Source: Luteolibacter arcticus
Lineage (GTDB): Bacteria > Verrucomicrobiota > Verrucomicrobiia > Verrucomicrobiales > Akkermansiaceae
DNA: 64,000 nt
Reading direction: 5' to 3'
NCBI RefSeq assembly: GCF_025950235.1
Contig: NZ_JAPDDT010000008.1
Span: forward strand, 1 to 64,000
Shown here: one piece after another, positions 51,111 through 57,811 of the stretch
Position numbering within the stretch: the first letter of the stretch is position 1
How the letters are laid out: each line of letters begins with the position of its first letter
Notes under the pieces: model-generated
Database searches by the model: none
Seen by the model: the letters and a program-made list of their open reading frames with translations, nothing else
What the model was told of the DNA's origin: nothing
Translations under genes and position numbers: made by a program

Positions 51111-51908
51111 ATGCGTAACGCCCCATTGGGCTTTTTTGATTCCGGTGTCGGCGGTCTGACGGTCGTCCGCGCCGTCCAGCAACTTTTGCCGTCCGAGGAC
51201 ATCGTTTACCTCGGCGACACCGCCCGCGTCCCCTACGGCTCGAAAAGCCCGGAGACCATCCGCCAGTTCTCTCACGAGGACGTCCGCTTTCTGTTGGACC
51301 GCGGGGTGAAAATGGTGGTCGTGGCCTGCAATACCGCCACCGCCCATGCGCTGCCGTCGCTGATGGAGCGCTACCAGGTGCCGATCATCGGGGTGATCGA
51401 GCCCGGTGTGGAGGCGGTGCTGGCCGACCCCGGCGCGCAGCGGATCGGCATCATCGCGACCCGCGGCACGGTGCGTTCGCACGCCTACCAGCACGCGCTC
51501 GCCCTGCGGCGGACCGGGCTGATCATTCACGCCACGCCTGCCCCGCTGCTGGTGCCGCTGGTGGAGGAAGATTGGCTCGACCACCCGGCCACGCACGCCG
51601 CGCTGCACACCTACCTCGACCCCATGCTCGACCGCGGGATCGACACGCTGATGCTGGCCTGCACCCACTACCCGCTGCTGATTCCGGTGCTGAAGGCATT
51701 CCTGCCGGAGGGGGTGCGGCTGGTAGACTCCGCCACGACTTGCTCGGAGCTGGTGAAGTCCCGGCTGACCGAGCTGGACCTGGTTTCCGAGAAGACCGAC
51801 CCGGGCAGTCTGCATATCCACCTGACCGACCTCTCGGACCAATTCGAGGATCTGTCGCGGCGCTTCCTCTCACGCTCGCCGGGGAGGATCCAGCGGGTGT
51901 CGCTGTAG
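51111..51908 (+). CDS. murI: Glutamate racemase
   Basis: A protein of 265 residues. GFFDSGVGGLTVVRA at the N terminus carries the Asp-Ser pair, VVVACNTATA has Cys 73 as one catalytic base and LACTHYPLL has Cys 184 as the other. The enzyme makes D-glutamate for peptidoglycan. It is divergent to the halogenase-like gene and about 60 bp upstream of deoC. The length and motifs are standard. Confidence 0.96.
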   Translation: MRNAPLGFFDSGVGGLTVVRAVQQLLPSEDIVYLGDTARVPYGSKSPETIRQFSHEDVRFLLDRGVKMVVVACNTATAHALPSLMERYQVPIIGVIEPGVEAVLADPGAQRIGIIATRGTVRSHAYQHALALRRTGLIIHATPAPLLVPLVEEDWLDHPATHAALHTYLDPMLDRGIDTLMLACTHYPLLIPVLKAFLPEGVRLVDSATTCSELVKSRLTELDLVSEKTDPGSLHIHLTDLSDQFEDLSRRFLSRSPGRIQRVSL

Positions 51909-51968
51909 CGCGACAATGCTTCATTCTGGGTTCGACGTCGCGCCTTCGATGTTCACTGTTTGTCCCCA

Positions 51969-52892
51969 ATGACCGCCCCGGCCCTGCGTCGCCTGTTGGA
52001 TGAAATCGGACCCGTCGATGCCGTCGGCGTCGAGGAGCGGGTGGCCAAGTACACCACCCGCTCGATCAAGAAGGGATCGAAGGTCTTCGGTCTGAAATTG
52101 GCGGTGTCGATGGTCGATCTAACGACGCTCGAGGGGAAGGACACGCCGGGCAAGGTCGCCTCGCTTTGCCAGAAGGCGCTCTTTCCCCACGAGGGAGAAA
52201 TCCCGCGGGTGGCCGCGGTCTGCGTCTATCCGTCGATGGTGAAGCATGCGGCGAAGCATGTGAAAGGCAGCGGGGTGAAGATCGCGAGCGTGGCCACCGC
52301 GTTTCCTTCGGGACAGGCTCCCCTGAAAACGCGGCTTGCTGAGGTCCGGCAGGCGGTCGCGGACGGGGCTGATGAGATCGACATGGTCATCAACCGCGGT
52401 GCCTTTCTCGCAGGCGAGCTTTCGCTCGTGCAGGATGAGATCGCGCAGGTCGTCGAGGCCTGCGGCGAGGTGACGCTCAAGGTGATTCTTGAGACGAGCG
52501 AGTTGGAAACCTATGATCACATCCGCGCCGCGTCCTTCCTCGCGATGCGGGTTCTGCGGCGCGGGGATTTCATTAAGACGTCCACGGGCAAGACTTCCGC
52601 GAATGCCACGCTCGGCAATAACCAGGTGATGATCGAGTCGATCCGCGACTTCTATCTGGCGACCGGAACGGAGATTGCGATGAAGCCTGCTGGAGGCATT
52701 CGCACTGCCAAGCAGGCGTTGCAGTTCTTGGTCGCGGTGAAGGAGACGCTTGGCGATGCGTGGTTGAATAACGCGCGCTACCGCTTTGGTGCGTCATCGC
52801 TTTTGAATGACTTGCTGCGCCAGCTTGAGACGCAGCGCACTGGGGCTTACCAAGCGCCGTATACTTTTAGCGATGACTCTTCCGGTTATTAA
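51969..52892 (+). CDS. deoC: Deoxyribose-phosphate aldolase
   Basis: A protein of 307 residues from ATG at 51969. The motifs LKVILETSELETYD, DFIKTSTGK (Schiff-base Lys) and IAMKPAGGIRTAKQA (second active-site Lys) mark class I DeoC of the longer type. The reaction cleaves 2-deoxyribose 5-phosphate into acetaldehyde and glyceraldehyde 3-phosphate. Two aldehyde dehydrogenase genes follow on the same strand, with gaps of 27 and 23 bp, so the acetaldehyde is probably oxidised by the next products. No nucleoside phosphorylase or phosphopentomutase is visible here. Confidence 0.95.
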   Translation: MTAPALRRLLDEIGPVDAVGVEERVAKYTTRSIKKGSKVFGLKLAVSMVDLTTLEGKDTPGKVASLCQKALFPHEGEIPRVAAVCVYPSMVKHAAKHVKGSGVKIASVATAFPSGQAPLKTRLAEVRQAVADGADEIDMVINRGAFLAGELSLVQDEIAQVVEACGEVTLKVILETSELETYDHIRAASFLAMRVLRRGDFIKTSTGKTSANATLGNNQVMIESIRDFYLATGTEIAMKPAGGIRTAKQALQFLVAVKETLGDAWLNNARYRFGASSLLNDLLRQLETQRTGAYQAPYTFSDDSSGY

Positions 52893-52919
52893 ATAGGTCT
52901 CCTAGGACTGATAAGACCC

Positions 52920-54410
52920 ATGCCTGCCAAGAAAGCTCCCGCCCGCCCTCGCGAACTCCTGTTCGGCGATCTTTGGGAATTCGATCCTGCGCCCGAGTCG
53001 GCCGAGCCGTTCATCGACCCGCGCTATGGGTTGTTCATTGGCGGGAAGTTCGTCGCGCCGAAGTCGAAGAAATGGTTCGACTCGATCGCGCCGCGCAATG
53101 GTGCGAAGCTGAGCGAAATCGCGCTCGCGAATGCCGCTGATGTGGATGCCGCTTATGCCGCGGCGGCGAAGGCGTTTCCGGCATGGTCGAAGCTGCCGGG
53201 GAAAGAGCGTGGCAAGTATCTGTTCCGTATCGCCCGCCTGCTGCAGGATCGGGCGCGCGAATTCGCCGTGGCGGAAACGCTTGATGGCGGCAAGCCGATC
53301 AAGGAGTCGCGCGACTTTGATCTGCCAATGGCTGCGGCGCACTTCTTCTACCACGCTGGCTGGGCGGATAAGCTCGAGTTCGTCGCTCCCGGGCGGGCGC
53401 TCAAACCGCTCGGCGTGATCGGCCAGGTGATCCCGTGGAATTTCCCACTGCTGATGCTGGCGTGGAAGATCGCGCCGGCGCTTGCGACCGGAAACACCGT
53501 GGTCATCAAGCCGGCTGAGACCACTTCCATTACCGCGCTGAAGTTCGCCACCATTCTCCAACAAGCGGGCTTGCCGCCCGGGGTGGTGAACATCGTCACC
53601 GGAGCGGGTGAAACGGGGGCCGCCGTGGTGAATCATCCGGCCGCCGCGAAGATCGCATTCACCGGCTCCACGGAGGTCGGCAAGATCATCCAGCGCGCGC
53701 TCGCGGGCACCGGCAAGAGGCTGACGCTCGAACTTGGTGGCAAGGCGGCCAATATCGTCTTCGAAGACGCGCCGCTCGACCAAGCGGTGGAAGGAATCAT
53801 CAACGGCATTTTCTTCAACCAAGGCCACGTCTGCTGCGCTGGCTCGCGTTTGCTGGTCCAGGAAAGTGTGGCCGACCTCGTGATCGGGAAGCTCAAGCGC
53901 CGGATGCAAGTGCTGCGAGTCGGCGATCCGCTCGACAAGAACACCGACATCGGCGCGATTAACTCCGCTGAACAGCTTGCGAAGATCAAGAGGCTCGCTG
54001 CCAGTGGAGTGAAAGATGGGGCGGAACTCCATCAGCCCGCGTGCAAGCTTCCGAACAAAGGCTTCTATTTCCCGCCCTCGCTGTTCACGAACGTGACCCA
54101 GAGTCATCGCATCGCGCGGGAAGAAATCTTTGGCCCGGTGCTTTCCATCCTCACTTTCCGCACGCCGGAGGAAGCGATCGAGAAAGCCAACAACACGCCC
54201 TACGGCCTCAGCGCCGGTGTCTGGACGGACAAGGGCAGCCGCATCCTGAAAATGGCGGTGGAGCTCAAGGCCGGCGTGGTCTGGGCGAATACCTACAACA
54301 AGTTCGACCCCAGCAGCCCATTCGGAGGCTACAAGCAGAGCGGCTTTGGTCGCGAGGGTGGCAAGCACGGGCTGCTGGACTACGCCAGCATCGAGGAGCT
54401 TCGCGGATAG
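52920..54410 (+). CDS. Aldehyde dehydrogenase, catalytic half of an ALDH16-like pair
   Basis: A protein of 496 residues. The NAD-binding and catalytic motifs are present: IPWNFPLLM, KPAETTS, FTGSTEVGKII, LELGGKAANIV with Glu about 271, and GHVCCAGSR with the nucleophile Cys at about 305. Its N-terminal WEFDPAPESAEPFIDPRYGLFIGGKF resembles, in part, the start of ALDH16 proteins. It lies 27 bp after deoC and 23 bp before a second, truncated ALDH gene. The likely role is oxidation of acetaldehyde or another short aldehyde from deoxyribose breakdown. It could also be a general ALDH of unknown substrate. Confidence 0.93.
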   Translation: MPAKKAPARPRELLFGDLWEFDPAPESAEPFIDPRYGLFIGGKFVAPKSKKWFDSIAPRNGAKLSEIALANAADVDAAYAAAAKAFPAWSKLPGKERGKYLFRIARLLQDRAREFAVAETLDGGKPIKESRDFDLPMAAAHFFYHAGWADKLEFVAPGRALKPLGVIGQVIPWNFPLLMLAWKIAPALATGNTVVIKPAETTSITALKFATILQQAGLPPGVVNIVTGAGETGAAVVNHPAAAKIAFTGSTEVGKIIQRALAGTGKRLTLELGGKAANIVFEDAPLDQAVEGIINGIFFNQGHVCCAGSRLLVQESVADLVIGKLKRRMQVLRVGDPLDKNTDIGAINSAEQLAKIKRLAASGVKDGAELHQPACKLPNKGFYFPPSLFTNVTQSHRIAREEIFGPVLSILTFRTPEEAIEKANNTPYGLSAGVWTDKGSRILKMAVELKAGVVWANTYNKFDPSSPFGGYKQSGFGREGGKHGLLDYASIEELRG

Positions 54411-54433
54411 GCCTCATACGACTCATTGGACCC

Positions 54434-55264
54434 ATGGCTTTGAAAATCACCAAGACCCCAAAATGCTACGTCGGCGGCGCGTTCATTCGCTCCGAGTCGG
54501 GGGGCGTTTACGAGATGTGTAGCAGCAAGGGGGAGTTCTTCGCGAACATCCCGCGCTGCACGAGGAAGGACCTGCGCAATGCGGTCGAGGCCGCGGCGAA
54601 AGCTGGTGCTGGCTGGGCGAAGCGCACGCCTTACAATCGCGCCCAGATCCTCTATCGTCTCGCGGAGACGCTGGAGGCCCGCGCCGCCGAGATGGCAGAG
54701 GTCACCAGTGACAAGGAAGTCCGCGCGACCATTGACCGCATTGTCCACTTCGCGGGCTGGGCAGACAAGTATGAGCAGGTGCTCGGCAGCGTGAACCCGG
54801 TGGCCAGCCCGCATTTCAATTTCACCGTCACCGAGCCGATGGGTGTGATCGGTATCCTCGCGCCGGAGGAGGCCCCGCTGCTCGCGCTGATGACCTTGAT
54901 CTTGCCAGCCATCACCAGCGGTAACAGCGTCGTCGCTCTTGCTTCGCATGGCTCGCCCTATCCCGCCATCCTGCTTGGCGAGATGCTCGCCACGAGCGAC
55001 CTGCCGGGCGGAGTGGTCAACTTGCTGACCGGGGAACGCAAGGACATGCTGCCCACCTTCGCCACCCACGAGCATTTAAGGGCGGTCGCGGCGGTTGCCT
55101 CGAAGGAGGACGCCATCGCGTTGCAGCAAGGGGCAGCCGAGAGCGTCAAGCGCGTGAAGCTCCACGATCCGAAAACCGATTGGTATTCCGCCGCGCACGA
55201 CAGCCCCTATGCCATCCGCGATTTCGTGGAAGCGAAGACCGTTTGGCACCCGGTTGGAGCATGA
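54434..55264 (+). CDS. Truncated aldehyde dehydrogenase-like protein lacking the catalytic Cys (pseudo-ALDH half)
   Basis: A protein of 276 residues from ATG at 54434. The first part of an ALDH fold is clear (YVGGAFIRSESGGVYEM, ITSGNSVVALASHGSP, GGVVNLLTGER), but the sequence ends before or without the Cys-nucleophile motif seen in its neighbour at VCCAGSR, and no GxELGGK-type Glu motif is found. In ALDH16 enzymes a catalytic ALDH domain is fused to a second domain lacking activity; the sum 496 + 276 = 772 residues is close to bacterial ALDH16 length. This gene is therefore probably the detached second domain, used for assembly. It is last in the deoC operon. Confidence 0.88.
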   Translation: MALKITKTPKCYVGGAFIRSESGGVYEMCSSKGEFFANIPRCTRKDLRNAVEAAAKAGAGWAKRTPYNRAQILYRLAETLEARAAEMAEVTSDKEVRATIDRIVHFAGWADKYEQVLGSVNPVASPHFNFTVTEPMGVIGILAPEEAPLLALMTLILPAITSGNSVVALASHGSPYPAILLGEMLATSDLPGGVVNLLTGERKDMLPTFATHEHLRAVAAVASKEDAIALQQGAAESVKRVKLHDPKTDWYSAAHDSPYAIRDFVEAKTVWHPVGA

Positions 55265-55305
55265 TGCGGGTTGCTCCCCGGCGATGGCGTGACCATGTTC
55301 CCATC

Positions 55306-55881
55306 ATGATAAAGCTCGTCCTGTTTCTCGCCGTCCTTTGTTTCTCCTCCACCGCCTTCGCCGGGCCGGATGAGCGGGTGGCGGAGATCCGCCAGTGGTA
55401 CGATGCCGTCCAGAAGTTGAAGCCTTCGGCCGAACGGAAGATCGCCTTCGAGGCGAAGGATGATCCCTTGAGCGGCGACCTCGCCGTGAAGGATTTCGAC
55501 GGTGGGTGGAAATCCATCGTCGTCTCCTATAGCGCCGGGGATCACGGGGAAATCGACGAGCATTACTACTTCAAGGACGGGAAGCTCTTCTTCGCTTACG
55601 TCGTCGCCACTCACTGGAGATTTCATCCGGACTCGACGGACGAGAACCCGAAGACCATCGATACCCGGAGCGAGGACCGCTACTACTATGACGGTGAAAC
55701 ATGCGTCCGCCGCCTGACGTGTAACGCGACCTCCGATGACGCGGAGAAGCTGCCAGCCATGGTTGCCAAGCTGGAACAAAAGAAGGTCGAGCCCGGCGAT
55801 GAGGCGAAGACCCAGCGCGAGCGCGCCGTGAAACTTTTTGGCGCGAAGACGGCAGCCGAGGTATTGGCCGCCTACGAGTAA
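55306..55881 (+). CDS. Exported protein of unknown function
   Basis: A protein of 191 residues from ATG at 55306. A cleavable signal peptide (KLVLFLAVLCFSSTAFA) precedes a mixed alpha/beta, Tyr/Asp-rich sequence (HYYFKDGKLFFAYVVATHWRF in part, RYYYDGETCVRRLTC). Two cysteines near CVRRLTC may form a disulphide. No family is recognised. The last 10 bp overlap the convergent oxidoreductase gene. It is probably periplasmic. Confidence 0.8.
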   Translation: MIKLVLFLAVLCFSSTAFAGPDERVAEIRQWYDAVQKLKPSAERKIAFEAKDDPLSGDLAVKDFDGGWKSIVVSYSAGDHGEIDEHYYFKDGKLFFAYVVATHWRFHPDSTDENPKTIDTRSEDRYYYDGETCVRRLTCNATSDDAEKLPAMVAKLEQKKVEPGDEAKTQRERAVKLFGAKTAAEVLAAYE

Positions 55882-57569
55882 GTCCCCAGCACCTGGTGGA
55901 CATTCTCGATCGCCATGCTGCCTTCGCCGACGGCGGCGCCGCAGCGCTTCACGGATCCGGAGCGGACATCACCCGCGGCAAAGATTCCCGGGCGGCTCGT
56001 TTCGAAAGGGTAGGGGGGGCGGTTCGCTTCCTTCCACGCTGGGGAATTCGCGACCGCGGCCCCGGTGAGGATGAACTCCTTGTCGTCCGTCAGGATCTCG
56101 GGCGGTAGCCAGTTGGTGCAGGGCTTGGCACCGATCATCGAGAATACCGCGGCGGCCTCAACTGTCCGCCACTCTCCCGTGAGCGTGTTCTCGATCTCGA
56201 CGCTTTCGAGGCGGCTCTCCCCGGACATCTTGCGGATCTCGGTGCGGCGGAGGACTTCGATGTTGTCCTTCACCTCGACCCGGCTGGAGAGGTAGCTCGA
56301 CATGCTCTTCGTGAGATCATCGCCGCGGATCACCAAGTAGACCTTTGCGGCAAACTCGGACAGGAACATCGCCGCCTGGCCGGCCGAGTTTCCAGCGCCC
56401 ACGACGAACACCGTCGCGTCGCGGCAGAGCTTGGCTTCCATCGACGTGGCCGCGTAGAAGACGCCGAGGCCCTCGAAGCGTTCGAGGCCTTCGGCACCGA
56501 TCTTGTTGTACTGGGCGCCGCTTGCGATAATCACGCACTTCGAGCGCAGGACGGTGTCGCAGCCTTCGAGCCGGATCGCCGTGCCATGCTCACCTTCTGG
56601 AAAGGACATCGAGAGCACGCGCGAGGGGGTCGAGAATTTCGCGCCGAAGCGGTAGGCCTGGAGCTGGGCTCGGAACGTCAGGTCGCCGCCGCTGATGCCG
56701 GTGGGGAAGCCGAAGAAATTCTCGATCAGCGAGGAAGATCCCGCCTGGCCTCCCGGTGCGAAGCTTTCCAGCACCACGGTGCTGAGTCCTTCGGACGCGG
56801 CATTCACAGCTGCCGCGAGACCCGCGGGGCCGGCACCCACGATCGCGAGGTCACAGTAGAGTTCCGCCTCTTCTCCGGCCGAAAGCGGACGGAGCAAGCC
56901 GGCGATCTTCGCGATTTCAAAGATGTTAGGCTTCCGCGAGATCGATCCATCTCCGGCAATCAGCGCAGGCAATTCATCGTCGCCGAGGCCCAGCCGCTCG
57001 CAGAGCCCGCGGCATTCATCCGTCGTCGAATCGATCAGCCGATGAGGGATGTGATTCTTGTCCAGGAAGTCATCGATCCGGCGCGCGCCTTGGCAGCCGG
57101 GGTGCGCGAGAATCCGCAGGCCGGTGAAGTCGCGATCCCTCTCCAGTCGCCGGCGACGCATCATGAAGGCCTGCACGATGGGCTCACCGATGCCGGGGAG
57201 ATCTGCCAGCGCCTTCCGTAGCTTGTCCGCAGGAATCTCGAGGATCTCCGATTGCCCGGCTTTGCCACGCAGGGATGCGATGGCGGACGTGCCATTCAGC
57301 ATCGAGATTTCCCCGACGAAATGCCCCGGGCTCGGGTTCGCGAGGATCTGTTCACACCCCTCGCGCGATTCGTAAACCTCAAGCTCGCCGCTCAGGACGA
57401 CGATCATCGGGAAATCCCGCTGGCCTGCTTGGAAGATCATCTCGCCGGTCGCGATGATGCGGCGCTGGCCGAGGGGCTCCAGCAGCGAGAGCTGCCGGTC
57501 GTCCAGAGGCGGGAAGGCCGTGCGCTCCGTGTCGCGGTAGAATTGCTCGTCTTCTTCTTCGGGGGTCAT
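55872..57569 (-). CDS. Cyclic-nucleotide-binding-domain protein fused to a thioredoxin-reductase-like flavoprotein
   Basis: About 565 residues from ATG at 57569 (ATG at 57581 is possible; the frame starts at 57656). Order of parts: a cNMP-binding-like domain (about 25-135; GEMIFQAGQRDFPMIVVLSG, GHFVGEISMLNG), a thioredoxin/glutaredoxin-like segment (about 160-240; ILAHPGCQGARRIDDFLDKN), and a thioredoxin-reductase-like flavoprotein (about 255-565; AIVGAGPAGLAAAV, GGQAGSSSLIENFFGFPTGI, FVVGAGNSAGQAA, FAAGDVRSGSVKR). At the place of the TrxR CxxC it has FYAATSMEAKLC, so the redox disulphide is absent. It may be an NAD(P)H-linked flavin enzyme gated by a nucleotide; the substrate is unknown. Confidence 0.87.
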   Translation of the reverse strand: MTPEEEDEQFYRDTERTAFPPLDDRQLSLLEPLGQRRIIATGEMIFQAGQRDFPMIVVLSGELEVYESREGCEQILANPSPGHFVGEISMLNGTSAIASLRGKAGQSEILEIPADKLRKALADLPGIGEPIVQAFMMRRRRLERDRDFTGLRILAHPGCQGARRIDDFLDKNHIPHRLIDSTTDECRGLCERLGLGDDELPALIAGDGSISRKPNIFEIAKIAGLLRPLSAGEEAELYCDLAIVGAGPAGLAAAVNAASEGLSTVVLESFAPGGQAGSSSLIENFFGFPTGISGGDLTFRAQLQAYRFGAKFSTPSRVLSMSFPEGEHGTAIRLEGCDTVLRSKCVIIASGAQYNKIGAEGLERFEGLGVFYAATSMEAKLCRDATVFVVGAGNSAGQAAMFLSEFAAKVYLVIRGDDLTKSMSSYLSSRVEVKDNIEVLRRTEIRKMSGESRLESVEIENTLTGEWRTVEAAAVFSMIGAKPCTNWLPPEILTDDKEFILTGAAVANSPAWKEANRPPYPFETSRPGIFAAGDVRSGSVKRCGAAVGEGSMAIENVHQVLGTYS

Positions 57570-57811
57570 CGGGCCGACCATAGCTGCATTTCGGATCAGG
57601 GAAACCCTGGACCGCGGGAAGGAAGGCCTTCCGCAATTCACGAGTTCTTCGGGCACGAGCTACCCGCTTGAGTAGTCGCGATATTCACGTCGTGCCGCAA
57701 GATTGCCAGGTGAGGGACGTTCCGGCCCATGTCACGTGCATGACACGATGGGCGGGGTGCAAATTCCTCGCGGTTCCGTGTTCAGCCGGGTTAAACGCAG
57801 CGCACTTCTTC

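Noticed and set aside
52902..54368. Minus-strand open frame of nearly 490 codons
   Set aside because: It mirrors the catalytic aldehyde dehydrogenase gene in another frame.
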